A stretch of 64,000 nucleotides of DNA from Thiohalocapsa sp. ML1 (GCF_001469165.1 NZ_JABX01000009.1:1-64000); one strand, 5' to 3'; shown: positions 10,909-20,461, numbered from the stretch's first letter. Numbers and translations are program-made. Notes: a model not told the origin generated them from the letters alone.

Positions 10909-10928
10909 GCCGGCACCTGCCAACGCTC

Positions 10929-11942
10929 TTAACCTCGCCAGATGGCCTCCCAGCCCAGCGGGGTGCCAAGATCGGTCAGACCCAACCCCAGGTGGCTTAG
11001 GTCTGGGAAGCATTGAAGGTGCTCGTGCAAGCGTGCCGGCCACGTCGATCCCGGATTTGCGCGTTGCAGAACGTGCCGAGCGATCCGCAACAGAAGGAAA
11101 CACCTGGCCCTGGCATGCTTATGCTGCTCGAAGTGGACAACCCAGGGTACCTCCGACGCGGGCGGGAGCTTCGGCTGATCGACGATGTTCCTGTTCCACA
11201 AGCGGCTGTGGTGGGCGCACACGTTACGCAGATAGTTCAGACTGCGTAGCCAACTGGCAAAGACCCTTCCGTCCGCAACGCCGTATTTGGCAGCGATGGC
11301 GTTCTGCTCCTGCACGCGCATGCCGGCGTAAAGCTTGGACATCGCGCCGAAGTCCCAGACCTCGCACGATACCCAAACCGCCAGCGGCAGACCGTACTTG
11401 GCCTTGTTGTGGCGGACGAACTCTTCCTTGGAGCGAACAATGAGCTGCGCCTGCTTGTCCAGCCACGCATGATGTCCAGTCAGGCCGGTCTTGGGGTCGA
11501 GCCGGCGGCTGAAGGATTCGTGAAAAAGCTCGGGGCGCAGGTAGGCGAAGGCGTCCAGTCGACCGAGGGTATGGGAGATGTCCACCCGCAGCGCGATCTC
11601 GATCCGCTCCAGCGCATCCATCGCCAGCAGTCGCAACTGCTTGTCGAAGACATAGAGTCGGACCGCTTGCTCGAACGTCGCGCCGGGCTTGAAGTCGTCA
11701 AGGGCGATCGTCTCGACCCGCTTTCGGTCTCGGGGCCTTCCGCCCGGTCCATCAAGCAGGACCAGGGGGCCGGAGCGCTCCCGAAACGGAAACCAGTAGC
11801 CGCTCAGGCGGTAGTAGCCGATACGTTCGAGGTACTCCAGCGCCTTGGCGCGGTCCGTCACCAGCAGGCCGCGCTCCGTGAGCTTCGCGAGTTGGTCCTC
11901 GTAGCTCAGCCAAGGCTTGCTGTAGCCGATCTCAGGCGGCAT
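10929..11942 (-). CDS. Abi_2-family (AbiD/AbiF-like) HEPN abortive-infection protein
   Basis: A 337-residue member of the Abi_2 family, whose members act as abortive-infection effectors and belong to the HEPN RNase superfamily. The N-terminus has the family signature SYEDQLAKLTERGL followed by LERIGYYRLSGYWFPF; near residue 250 there is RNVCAHHSRLWNR, which fits the HEPN Rx4-6H catalytic motif. The ATG at 11942 overlaps the stop of the preceding metallopeptidase gene by 11 bases, so translation is probably coupled. A TTG at 11987 in frame is a less likely start. It is the last gene of the hsdMSR operon, which suggests a back-up growth-arrest role if restriction fails; that role is inferred from position. 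Confidence 0.85.
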   Translation of the reverse strand: MPPEIGYSKPWLSYEDQLAKLTERGLLVTDRAKALEYLERIGYYRLSGYWFPFRERSGPLVLLDGPGGRPRDRKRVETIALDDFKPGATFEQAVRLYVFDKQLRLLAMDALERIEIALRVDISHTLGRLDAFAYLRPELFHESFSRRLDPKTGLTGHHAWLDKQAQLIVRSKEEFVRHNKAKYGLPLAVWVSCEVWDFGAMSKLYAGMRVQEQNAIAAKYGVADGRVFASWLRSLNYLRNVCAHHSRLWNRNIVDQPKLPPASEVPWVVHFEQHKHARARCFLLLRIARHVLQRANPGSTWPARLHEHLQCFPDLSHLGLGLTDLGTPLGWEAIWRG

Positions 11943-12738
11943 CTCGGGCGATCGTGGAGCGGGGCGATGTTTCGGAACAGATGGCAACGCAATCGATCTG
12001 CATCAGCTGGTCGGCGTTCGCGACCAGCCATTGCCGCGCCCGCTCCGAGTCCGGGCACAGGCTTTGTACCGTCAGCCAGAAGCGGTGGGAGTGGTCAGGG
12101 ATTGCCAGATGCACCATCTCGTGGGTGACCATGTAGCGGAGCACGTCGTCGGGCGCCATGATCAGGCGCCAGCTGAAGGACAGATTGCCGAGGTGCGAGC
12201 AGTTGCCCCACTTGGTGCGCTGGTCCATGACATAGACTTGGTTCGGCGTCCGATTGATCCGCTCGCCAATGCCGATGATCAACTCCTCGATGCGTGCCTT
12301 CGACTGACGCCGAAGCCAGCCTTCCAGCGTCTTGCCCAAGCGAGCGGGGTTATCCTGCGAGGTCACGATGCGGACGGTCTTGCCGTCGAACGCGATCCGG
12401 CTTGCCGCCCGCCAGTGCAGGACGGATTGGATCTCTACGGGAATCTCTGCACCACGAAAGGGTATCGCCCCGGCCCGCCGTTTCGGCACCAACCGAGCGG
12501 ACCGGATACGCGCGGCCCGCTCGATCTGGCGGGTTACCCAGCCCAGGTTGCGCAGTAGAAAATCGGCTGCGTCCGCCTCGCTGCGCCCAAGGGGCAATAC
12601 TACGTCGATGCGTTCCGGTTTGACGCGAATGCGCAGCTTGCGCGCCGAGCGTGAGCGGGTCAGCCGGCATTCCACATCCCGTCCGCCGGCGTGCAGGCGC
12701 TCGGGCAGCGTGCCCACGGGAGTTTCAGCCTGTGCCAT
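11932..12738 (-). CDS. YgjP-like (DUF45/M48-type) zinc metallopeptidase
   Basis: A 268-residue protein with the HExxH zinc site HEMVHLAIPDHSHRFW near residue 210 and the family-typical TKWGNCS segment near residue 180. Such genes are often found behind hsdR in type I restriction operons, where their role is not established. The gene overlaps the end of hsdR by 14 bases and is itself overlapped by the abi gene, so it sits in the middle of a translationally coupled chain. The last 15 residues after CVAIC are poor in conserved character. Confidence 0.85.
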   Translation of the reverse strand: MAQAETPVGTLPERLHAGGRDVECRLTRSRSARKLRIRVKPERIDVVLPLGRSEADAADFLLRNLGWVTRQIERAARIRSARLVPKRRAGAIPFRGAEIPVEIQSVLHWRAASRIAFDGKTVRIVTSQDNPARLGKTLEGWLRRQSKARIEELIIGIGERINRTPNQVYVMDQRTKWGNCSHLGNLSFSWRLIMAPDDVLRYMVTHEMVHLAIPDHSHRFWLTVQSLCPDSERARQWLVANADQLMQIDCVAICSETSPRSTIARDAA

Positions 12739-15700
12739 CGGCCTTCACCAACTCGGCCACCGCCGCCTCCAGGAACGGCGGATGCGGGTCGTTCGGATCG
12801 AAGCCCAGCTTTGCGTAGTGCGGATTCCACGACTCGGCAAGCAAGGAGTTTTCAACGCGCATGCGGCCACCCTTGGACGTACTCCAGCCGGCGGCAAGGA
12901 GACCGTTGTCGCGTAGATGCGCGACCATCTTGCGAGCACAGCCGGCCAGATACTCTTTGTCGTCCGTACTCGCAAACGTCTGCAATACGGTGAAGACCGG
13001 ATACTCGCCCGGCTGAGTCAGGTAAAGCCCTTCGGGCTCGCTCACCTGTTTGACGATCTCGTCGGCAATCTCGTGAAGCTCCCGCAGTCGCTTCTCCGCG
13101 GCCTCATCTGCCGCATCTTTCCGTTGCTTGATCCGCGCCAGCCGTTCGCCGAGTTGCCGATAGGTGAAGCCGGCCTCGTCCTCCGACAACTCCGCCGTCA
13201 GCATCGCTTCCAACGCCGCGGCCTTGTCGGCCGCGCTCGGCAGATCGTCGAGCTTGGCAATGTAGTCCTTGTCGATCTTGAACGCCGGCAGTGCCTGCGC
13301 GGCATCGAGAAACGCCGTGTTCTGCTCGATCAGCTCCCGGGTTTTCGCGGACAGCTCGCCGTAGGTCGCGGACGTGTTGCCGCGCCGGCGACGCCGATGG
13401 GCGATGTAGATGCCGCACAGCCAGTTGTAAACGCGCCGGTGGTCATACAGGCACGGGTCCGGCGAGACGGCCTCCCACAGCCGTTCCAGGCTCTTGAAAT
13501 TCTGCTCGAAGGTCTTTGCTGCGTCAGGGTCCTTTATGGCGCGCAGGGCGGCCAACAGGCAGGCGCGGGTACCGCTGATCTGGATGTCCGGGAAGCTGGC
13601 CATGCAGCGGGCCACCTCGCCGGGGACCGTGGCCTTGAGCGCGTCCCAGTCGATCAGCGCCTCCTCGCGGACGCTCTCGTCGAAGTTCAGCGCCTTGGAG
13701 AGATCGGCGAACACGCCGAAGTAGTCCACGACCAGGCCCGTACGCTTGTTCATGGCCGGCAGCGGCCGGTTGGTGCGGGCGATGGCCTGCAACAGGTTGT
13801 GATCGCGCAGCGGCTTGTCGAGATACATCACCTGCTCGATGGGCGCATCGAAGCCGGTCAGCAGCCGGTCGCAGACGATCAGGACCTTGAGCGGCGGGCG
13901 CCACTTGGCGCGATTATTCCCATGGACCTCGCGATTGGCCTCCTCCCACTGCGCCGGCGTCAGCTTGAACCAGTCGATCAAGTCGTCCTGCTTCTGCTTG
14001 CCGTAGTGGAAGCGCGCAAGATCGTCGTCGTCGTTCTGGCTCTCGGAGATGATGACATCCGACCATGCCGTCGGCAGCCCCTTGGCCGTGATCTGCTTAT
14101 CCAGCTCGTCCTTGAACCGCGCACAGGCCGTGCGGTCCACGCCCACCAACTGCGCCTTGAAGCCGCTCGGGTCCGGATAGGCCAGGAAGTGCTCCAGCAT
14201 CTTGCGGACGACGGTCTCGACCCGGTCCGGGTGCCGGGCCAGCTCCTTCCACTGGGAGCGCTGGCGCTGGAGCAGGTCCTTGGCCTCCTCGTCGGTCAAA
14301 TCCGCGTCGTCGCACATCTGCTCGAAGCTCACGTTCAGTTGCTTCTCGTCGACGACGAAGGCGACCTTGTCCCGAATGTAGTGCACCTCCAGCGTCGCGC
14401 CGTCCTTGATCGCGCGCTTGATGCCGTAATAGCTCAGATAACGCTCCTGCTGACCGTCCTGGATCGGCCCGAAGTCCCGATGGGTATTGGTCATCGTGCG
14501 GTCGATGGGCGTGCCCGTGAGCCCGTAGCGGAACGCCTTCGGCAGCTTCGTGCGCATGGTCATGGCGTAGCTGTCGGCGCCCTTGCTGCTTTGCGAGCGA
14601 TGGCACTCGTCCACCAGCAGGATGACGTTGTCCCGCTCCACCGGTGCCAAGTCTTCCATGCGCTGGAAGGCTTGGAGCGTGGTCACCAGCGTGCCGCGCC
14701 AGCCGGTCCTGAGCCGCGACTTCAGGTCCTCGACCCCCATCGCTTTGACCACGTTCGGGTAGTCGCAGGCGTCGAAGTCGTCGGCAAGCTGGGTCTTGAG
14801 GTCGCGCCGGTCCACGACGATCAGCACGGTCGGGTTTTCCAGCGCGGCCTGTCGGCGCAGCTTGTAGGCCGCGAAGACCATGGTCAGGGACTTGCCCGAG
14901 CCCTGGGTGTGCCAGACCAGACCGGTGCGGTCCTGGGCCGGGACATCCTTGCCGATCAGCGCCAGCGTGCGGTCCACCATGTCGTTGGCGGCCTCGAACT
15001 GCTGATAGCGCGCCACCTTCTTCACCGTGCGGCCCTTCTTGGTCTCGAAGGCCATGAAGTGCTGGAGGAAGTCGAGCACATGGCAGGGCTTCAGCCGCAG
15101 CAGACCCTTTACCGGCACCTCCAGCGGATCATCCGGGTCATCGGCCGCGGCATCGTTCCACCAGCCCTTGGTCTCCGGATACTGCGACAGCCAGGGTCCC
15201 CAGGTGTCCAGGTGGCGCTCGATGTCGTCCTTGGAGGCGCCGTGGAACAGCACTGTGCCGTAGCGGAACACGTCCTCGTCCGCCGCCACGCAGAACACGT
15301 TGGGTGCCAGCATCAGCGGTGCCTGGCGCTGGTAGCGGTGCAGTTGGTGCACGCCCTCGGTCCAGTCCTTGCCGCTGGTGATGTAGCTCTTGTACTCGGC
15401 GATCACCAGCGGGATGCCGTTGACCAACAGCACCGTGTCGTCCCGGCACTGCTTCACGCCCTGGACGCGATACTGGTTGGTGGCCGTGAAGTCGTTGAGG
15501 TGCTGGCGCTCGGGCTCGAAGGCGATGAACAGGACGGTGTCGGCGTCCTCGCCCGGCGTCAGCTCCACCCGCACCCCGTCGCGCAGCCGATCCAGCGTCT
15601 CGCGGTTCGCCGTGAGCCGGTCCGGCATGGCCATGGCCTGTCGCAGCGCGTTGATGGCCCGCCGGGCCTGCTCGACCGTCGCGACCTTGTCGTTGATGCG

Positions 15701-15877
15701 CAGGATGGCATCTATGAGGACCGACTCCACCAGCGGGTCCTCCAGTGGGCGCTCGAAGGCGGCCATGGCCGCCTCGCCGCGGTAGGTCCAGCCGAGGCCC
15801 TGATCCTTCGGCGTCGTGCTGCCATGGCCTGAAAGCCACTGGATGACGGGCAGCTCGACATAGCCAAGCTCGGTCAT
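12725..15877 (-). CDS. hsdR: Type I restriction enzyme, R (restriction and translocation) subunit
   Basis: The motor and nuclease subunit of a type I restriction system; with HsdM and HsdS it translocates unmodified DNA and cuts at a distance. The 1050-residue protein has the N-terminal nuclease core LLVNGIPLVIAEYKS (ExK at about 161-163), Walker A HTQGSGKSLTM at about 323-333, the DECH box LVDECHRSQ at about 421-429, helicase motif III-like YGLTGTPIDR, and later SF2 motifs including CDRLLTGFDAP and ARTNRPLP. Length and order are normal for intact HsdR. The ATG follows the hsdS stop by four bases with AAGGAG overlapping the stop. Confidence 0.97.
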   Translation of the reverse strand: MTELGYVELPVIQWLSGHGSTTPKDQGLGWTYRGEAAMAAFERPLEDPLVESVLIDAILRINDKVATVEQARRAINALRQAMAMPDRLTANRETLDRLRDGVRVELTPGEDADTVLFIAFEPERQHLNDFTATNQYRVQGVKQCRDDTVLLVNGIPLVIAEYKSYITSGKDWTEGVHQLHRYQRQAPLMLAPNVFCVAADEDVFRYGTVLFHGASKDDIERHLDTWGPWLSQYPETKGWWNDAAADDPDDPLEVPVKGLLRLKPCHVLDFLQHFMAFETKKGRTVKKVARYQQFEAANDMVDRTLALIGKDVPAQDRTGLVWHTQGSGKSLTMVFAAYKLRRQAALENPTVLIVVDRRDLKTQLADDFDACDYPNVVKAMGVEDLKSRLRTGWRGTLVTTLQAFQRMEDLAPVERDNVILLVDECHRSQSSKGADSYAMTMRTKLPKAFRYGLTGTPIDRTMTNTHRDFGPIQDGQQERYLSYYGIKRAIKDGATLEVHYIRDKVAFVVDEKQLNVSFEQMCDDADLTDEEAKDLLQRQRSQWKELARHPDRVETVVRKMLEHFLAYPDPSGFKAQLVGVDRTACARFKDELDKQITAKGLPTAWSDVIISESQNDDDDLARFHYGKQKQDDLIDWFKLTPAQWEEANREVHGNNRAKWRPPLKVLIVCDRLLTGFDAPIEQVMYLDKPLRDHNLLQAIARTNRPLPAMNKRTGLVVDYFGVFADLSKALNFDESVREEALIDWDALKATVPGEVARCMASFPDIQISGTRACLLAALRAIKDPDAAKTFEQNFKSLERLWEAVSPDPCLYDHRRVYNWLCGIYIAHRRRRRGNTSATYGELSAKTRELIEQNTAFLDAAQALPAFKIDKDYIAKLDDLPSAADKAAALEAMLTAELSEDEAGFTYRQLGERLARIKQRKDAADEAAEKRLRELHEIADEIVKQVSEPEGLYLTQPGEYPVFTVLQTFASTDDKEYLAGCARKMVAHLRDNGLLAAGWSTSKGGRMRVENSLLAESWNPHYAKLGFDPNDPHPPFLEAAVAELVKADGTG

Positions 15878-15881
15878 GGGG

Positions 15882-17153
15882 CTACTCCTTCAGCAGTTGG
15901 GGGAACAGGGCGGGGTCGATGCGTTTGGTGCCGGAGAGGAGGTCCTGCATCAGTGATTTCTTCAATTTATGGAGCGCAACAAGTTTGCGTTCTAGTGCGT
16001 CAGTTCTTTCTCGGCATGCGCGGGCAAGCTCGACAATGCGCTCTTGCTCTTTCTGGGTACGCGGAACAGGAATGGAAACCAACTTGATGTTGTTGGCGTT
16101 GATGTTGTTGTTCCCGGCAGAGGTTGTCACGCGTCGCAAAAGCTCACGACGCCCTTGTTCTGTGCCTAAAAAAATGTTGACGTAATCTGGCAGAAGCTCC
16201 GCGCTCAGTCGGACGCGAATCAAGTAGGAGGCGTAAACCCACGTTCGGTCGTCGGGCGCGTTGAAGACAACGGACCGTCCCACGTAGCTCGGATTTCCAT
16301 TCGTTCGAACGAGCAGAAGATCACCATCTCGCAGTTGCAACCGGTCGACTTCTATCTCCGGTAGCTCTACGTAAGCCAAATCATTCAAGGTCAACCGATT
16401 CCCAACAACGTTGGGAATCCGCAAAACAGGGTTTCCCCAACCACGACCGCTGGCCGCGACAGATGTTCCGTATCGGACATCGGTGATGAAGTCTCTCAAG
16501 CGTTGATCCATGCCGGGAAGACGCTGAAACTCCGACGCGATAACGGCTCGCTCGAATCTTTGAGATTCGTTGGCAAACGCGCGAGCTTTCGCTATCGCAG
16601 TATCCACCGCATCGAGAACGCGGGCGATGGCGGCTTGCTCATCGGCCGACGGCACTGGAAGGGGCATCGTGAGATAGTCGCGGAAGTTGAGGTTCCGCAT
16701 CTGTGTCGTTTGCTGTTCCAAGCGGAGGACTCGCCTCGTCCGATTGATTCGGAACAGGACCCAACTCAGGAAGCTGGCATCGATTTGATCGGCGTCAGGC
16801 CGCAGCAGATGAAGAAAGTTCGAGAACGCGAAGCCTGGGAGGTCCTCAGGCACAACACCGACTCTCCCGACTGGCTGATCGGGTCCGCCTCCGGAGCGCT
16901 CCAGCAGGATGTCCCCCTTCTTTGGGGTCAAGCGCTCGACCTTTTCCCGGTCAAGCGCCCGCGATGCGACATCCGAAAAGTCCAGTCGGCGCTCGTTCGT
17001 CAGATTCGTCGAGCGCAAAACGGAGAACATATTTGGGCCGCTCTCATCCCCCCAGTCTCCTGGCATCTGGTCAGACAACACTGCCTTAAGTGGCTTGATG
17101 TCCCAATCGTCGGGCACATCGCCGAGCATCGTTGACTCTTTCAGGGTAAGCAT
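15882..17153 (-). CDS. hsdS: Type I restriction enzyme, specificity (S) subunit
   Basis: A 423-residue HsdS with two target-recognition domains separated by conserved helical spacers. The first spacer includes LPVPSADEQAAIARVLDAVDTAI and the second VPRTQKEQERIVELARACRERTDALERKLVALHKLKKSLMQDL. The second recognition domain begins near RLRDFITDVRYGTSVAASGRGWGNP. The DNA is clearly less GC-rich than its neighbours hsdM and hsdR, as expected for recognition domains that recombine often. The target sequence cannot be read from the protein. Four bases separate the hsdM stop from the start. Confidence 0.95.
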   Translation of the reverse strand: MLTLKESTMLGDVPDDWDIKPLKAVLSDQMPGDWGDESGPNMFSVLRSTNLTNERRLDFSDVASRALDREKVERLTPKKGDILLERSGGGPDQPVGRVGVVPEDLPGFAFSNFLHLLRPDADQIDASFLSWVLFRINRTRRVLRLEQQTTQMRNLNFRDYLTMPLPVPSADEQAAIARVLDAVDTAIAKARAFANESQRFERAVIASEFQRLPGMDQRLRDFITDVRYGTSVAASGRGWGNPVLRIPNVVGNRLTLNDLAYVELPEIEVDRLQLRDGDLLLVRTNGNPSYVGRSVVFNAPDDRTWVYASYLIRVRLSAELLPDYVNIFLGTEQGRRELLRRVTTSAGNNNINANNIKLVSIPVPRTQKEQERIVELARACRERTDALERKLVALHKLKKSLMQDLLSGTKRIDPALFPQLLKE

Positions 17154-17157
17154 GGCG

Positions 17158-19197
17158 CTAGCAGGTGTATCCGATGGTCTTTAGCAGAGAAGACAGATCA
17201 TGTTCAGCGGCGACCAGAGATTGTCTTGCCGACTTGAGCTCTCTCAGAGCTTCGTCCACCGACACCCGCGGCTCCGGCTCAAACGTATCTACATAACGCG
17301 GAATGTTCAGATTGAACTCGTTCTCCTCGATCTCATCGACGCCGACGACCCGCGCGTGCTTCAGCAACTCGTCCGGATCCTGATAGAGCGCCTCAAGCTC
17401 CGCGCCGACTTCGGTCACGGCGTGCCGGTCGTCTTCGGCGCGGCGGCGGGATTCGGCAATCTTCTCGTCGCGCTCCGCCAGCTTGGCCGTGGCGCGGTCG
17501 CGCTGGCCGCGTAGCTGGGACAGGGCCTTCTCGATCTTGGCCCGCTCGGCTTTGGTCGAGAGGGCGGCGAGCTTGGTCTCCTGCTCCGCGATGCGTGGCT
17601 TGAGCATTGCCAGCCGCTCCACATGGCCCGCGTACTCGGCCATCAGCCGCTGCACCTCATCGTGCTCACGGGCGTCGATTTGGTCGTGGATGCGCCGGCT
17701 GTGCTGCGCCACCAACGCGGGCACCCTGGCCGCGTCGCCGTAGGCGTGGACGTGCACCAGCATGCGCATGACGTCCTGGGGGCGTAGCTCGTTCTGGTTG
17801 GACAGCTCGCGATAGTGGCGGGCGGCATAGACCAGCAGCACCTGCTCGTGGCGCTCGGGCGGGCGCTGCTTGCGCAGGATCAGCAGACAGGCCGGCACGC
17901 CGGCGCCGTAGAACACATTGAGCGGCAGCGAGATCACCGCATCGACCAGCCGGGCGTCGATCAGCGCCTTGCGGATCAGGTGCTCGTCGTCGGCCTTGCG
18001 GCGCTTGATCTTGGGGTTGCCGTCGGCATCGAATTCGCCGGTCTCTTCCTCGATGGCCGGCTGGCCGCGAAACAGCACGCCTTGGGGGCAGACCACGCCG
18101 GCGCGGCCATTGGCCGTAAGCGACGCCAGGATGTGCAGAATGAAGGCATAGTCGCCGGTGCTGGCCGGCGGGGCGCGGAACGGCGTGCCGCGACCGAAGC
18201 GACCGAACGGGTCCTTGTAGCCCTCCTTGCCGAAGACCTGCTGCTTGAGCTTGGTCTTCTTCTTCTTGTCGTCCGTCTGCTGCTCGGGCTTGAGCCACCA
18301 GAAGTCGTCGGAGAACGGGAAATTGGCCAGCACCAGGGAGAAGCGGCGGACCTTGCCCTGGTCGTCGCGAAAGAACGGGTCGGTGATGGTGCTGGCGCCG
18401 GCGGCGATCTCGGCCTCCAGCCGGTGCAGCACCGAGTTGATCTTGCCGATGGCGGCGTTGCCCCAGTTCATCTCCTGGCCGAAGAAGCGGGCGTCGTTGG
18501 CGTTGTGGCCGCCCTCGCGCAGGTAGTCGGCACAGTGCACCAGCATGCCGCCGCTGCCGCAGGTGGGGTCATAGACGGTGTCGCCGGGCTGGGGCTCCAG
18601 GATGCGCACCAGGGTGTCCACCACCTCCGGCGGGGTGAAGAACTCGCCGGCCTTGGCCCCGGCGTCGTCGGCAAACTTCTTGATCAGATACTCGTAGGCA
18701 CGGCCCAGCACGTCCGGCGACACGCTGGCGTTGGAGAGGTCGTAGGTGTTGAAGTGCTGCACCAGCGCGTGCACCACCTCGTTGGCGATCAATGGCTTGC
18801 CGCTGCCATCCGGCGCCGGGGCGTTCCAGTCCACGGTGAAGACCCCGCGCAGCTCCTCGTTGGCGCTGGAGACCGCCCGCATCGCTGCGGTGAGCTTCCG
18901 GCCCAGGTCGATGGACGATGCCAGGATGTCGCCCCAGCGGTTGCCTTCCGGAATCCGGAACCGATGCTCGCCACGGGCGCGGAAGACGGCCTTCTGCGCG
19001 TCGGTGAAGGTCCGCCCCTGCTGTCGTTCCAACTCGACGATGGCGTCGTCCGCCTCGTGCTCCCACTGATCGCAGAGGCGTTTGTAGAACATCAGGGACA
19101 GGATGTAGTTCTTGTAGTCCTGCCCGGCCGTCTTGCCGCGCAGGATGTTGGCCGCACCCCACAGGTGGGCCTCCAGTTGTTGTTGGGTGAGCTTCAC
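17158..19197 (-). CDS. hsdM: Type I restriction enzyme, methyltransferase (M) subunit
   Basis: N6-adenine methyltransferase subunit of the type I system. The 679-residue protein has an HsdM N-terminal helical domain (AANILRGKTAGQDYKNYILSLMFYKRL reads as one block), SAM motif I DPTCGSGGM at about 210-218, and catalytic motif IV as NFPF at about 292-295, the usual variant of (N/D)PPF in this subfamily. The C-terminal third is a charged coiled coil. A GTG start at 19197 begins the family-typical MKLTQQQLEAHLWGAA. It heads a five-gene reverse-strand operon: hsdM, hsdS, hsdR, metallopeptidase, abi. Confidence 0.96.
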   Translation of the reverse strand: MKLTQQQLEAHLWGAANILRGKTAGQDYKNYILSLMFYKRLCDQWEHEADDAIVELERQQGRTFTDAQKAVFRARGEHRFRIPEGNRWGDILASSIDLGRKLTAAMRAVSSANEELRGVFTVDWNAPAPDGSGKPLIANEVVHALVQHFNTYDLSNASVSPDVLGRAYEYLIKKFADDAGAKAGEFFTPPEVVDTLVRILEPQPGDTVYDPTCGSGGMLVHCADYLREGGHNANDARFFGQEMNWGNAAIGKINSVLHRLEAEIAAGASTITDPFFRDDQGKVRRFSLVLANFPFSDDFWWLKPEQQTDDKKKKTKLKQQVFGKEGYKDPFGRFGRGTPFRAPPASTGDYAFILHILASLTANGRAGVVCPQGVLFRGQPAIEEETGEFDADGNPKIKRRKADDEHLIRKALIDARLVDAVISLPLNVFYGAGVPACLLILRKQRPPERHEQVLLVYAARHYRELSNQNELRPQDVMRMLVHVHAYGDAARVPALVAQHSRRIHDQIDAREHDEVQRLMAEYAGHVERLAMLKPRIAEQETKLAALSTKAERAKIEKALSQLRGQRDRATAKLAERDEKIAESRRRAEDDRHAVTEVGAELEALYQDPDELLKHARVVGVDEIEENEFNLNIPRYVDTFEPEPRVSVDEALRELKSARQSLVAAEHDLSSLLKTIGYTC

Positions 19198-19373
19198 GTG
19201 CTTAACGGGGAGTTGCGGTTAGTGTTCACAGGTGCCGTGCTTCTGGCACCATCAGGCGGTACGGTCCGGCTGGGCGCGCCCAAACCGTTGGCCCGGCAAA
19301 TACGATTCGCGTCCGGCAACGCTCCCGGCGCAGGGCATCAGACGTTCACGGTACTTCGACATCCCCACAGTTG
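19198..19373. other. Upstream region of hsdM
   Basis: Short intergenic region between the hsdM start and the methyltransferase remnant. It probably contains the RM operon promoter; no clear -35/-10 pair stands out on the reverse strand. Confidence 0.35.
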
Positions 19374-19514
19374 CTAAGGAACTGATAGGCATCGGATTCG
19401 GGTGGCGCAGCGGCATTCAAGGATGGGGGAGAAACTGAAGTCCAGGTCGGCCAGGTCGACCTTCAGCAGGTCGTTGCGAAGCAGGTGCAGGAACTTTTCT
19501 TTGCTGGATGCCAT
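19374..19514 (-). pseudogene. 46-codon remnant of a DNA methyltransferase-like gene
   Basis: An ATG-initiated frame reads MASSKEKFLHLLRNDLLKVD followed by LADLDF, and then runs for 20 more residues without family character before a stop. The beginning resembles the N-terminus of large adenine-specific methyltransferases where the sequence continues LDFGIYRI; here the match breaks right after LDF. The gene it came from has been deleted, leaving only its 5' end next to the ArdC/ImmA-like gene upstream. The family attribution is from memory of such N-termini and needs a database search. Confidence 0.45.
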
Positions 19515-19555
19515 GAGTGTCGGGTTGCGGGTTCGGATGTCTGGCAATCGGTCGC

Positions 19556-20461
19556 TCAGCCCTTGAGCCCCGACGGCGGCAATGCGTCTTTCTTGCGTGG
19601 CTCGAACAGGGTATGCGCGGCAATGTCGAGCGCGGCCTCGACTTGGCCCGCGGCCTTGGTGAGCTGGTAGAGGTCCAGGCTGTCGATCGTCGTATCGGGC
19701 TTTGCGAACTCGGCCAGGTAGCTCTCGGACTTCGACGCGATGCCCCGGCGCTTGCAGACCAGGTAGGCCAAGGACTCGGCCTCAAGCTCCTCGATGTTCG
19801 GTTTCGGCCGGGGCCGCTGCTCGATACGCAGGTACTTGTCCGGCCCGAGATGGCCGAGAAACAGGTGGCCCAGCTCGTGCACCAGGGTGACGAAGCGGAC
19901 GTTGACCTCGTGGTTCTGGTTGATCGCTACCCGGTAGTCGGGGCGTTCTTTCTTGTCGGTGGACCGGCGCTCGATCTTGATCTCGCCGGCCCACTGGTCC
20001 CCCAGGTCCACCGCCGTGACGTAGACCTCGTACTTTCGTACGGCCTTGATGGCGGCGTCCAGTGCATCCTCGTCCATGGGGCCGGTGGCGTGGAAGGTCT
20101 GGGTCACATCCTCAGGCAGGGGGTCGCCTTCGGTGTCCTGCACGTCGTAGACCAGGGCCACGGGGCCGAAGGGCCAGAGGATCAGCAGCGGTCGGGCGTG
20201 CGGCTTGATGGTGCGGTTGAAGCGGGTGCGCCAATCGTATTCCGATGCGGCGTAGGCTAGTCCGGGCTTCTGGATCTGCAGCAACAGGGCGTTGAACGGG
20301 GCGAAGTTGCGCAGCTTCGACACGAAGGCCATCAGCGCCAGGTAGTCCTCGGTGCTGTGGTAGAGCTTGGAGCTTTCCAGCAGGTCGGCCAGCAGGGACC
20401 GCTCCAGCTCCTCTGCGGCGGGCGCCGTCTGCGGCGTTGTGGGCGTGGCTGGATCGTTCAT
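19556..20461 (-). CDS. ArdC/ImmA-like protein with a metallopeptidase domain
   Basis: A 301-residue protein with an N-terminal block resembling the ArdC-type single-strand-DNA-binding domain (LRNFAPFNALLLQIQKPG, then RPLLILWPFGPVALVYD) and a C-terminal zinc metallopeptidase domain with HELGHLFLGH and downstream EELEAESLAYLV, the ImmA/IrrE pattern. ArdC-like proteins are known as plasmid anti-restriction proteins and ImmA-like ones as repressor-cleaving proteases; which applies here is unknown. The ATG at 20461 has GGAG seven bases upstream; an ATG six bases earlier is also possible. It lies upstream of a truncated methyltransferase, as part of what was probably a longer operon. Confidence 0.75.
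   Translation of the reverse strand: MNDPATPTTPQTAPAAEELERSLLADLLESSKLYHSTEDYLALMAFVSKLRNFAPFNALLLQIQKPGLAYAASEYDWRTRFNRTIKPHARPLLILWPFGPVALVYDVQDTEGDPLPEDVTQTFHATGPMDEDALDAAIKAVRKYEVYVTAVDLGDQWAGEIKIERRSTDKKERPDYRVAINQNHEVNVRFVTLVHELGHLFLGHLGPDKYLRIEQRPRPKPNIEELEAESLAYLVCKRRGIASKSESYLAEFAKPDTTIDSLDLYQLTKAAGQVEAALDIAAHTLFEPRKKDALPPSGLKG

Noticed and set aside
10700-10910. 6S RNA, tmRNA or RNase P candidate ending at the strong terminator
   Set aside because: None of the conserved cores of these RNAs could be recognised.
12917-15832. 971-codon open frame antisense to hsdR
   Set aside because: It has no domain signature, and hsdR on the other strand has all its motifs. Codon-structure shadow.
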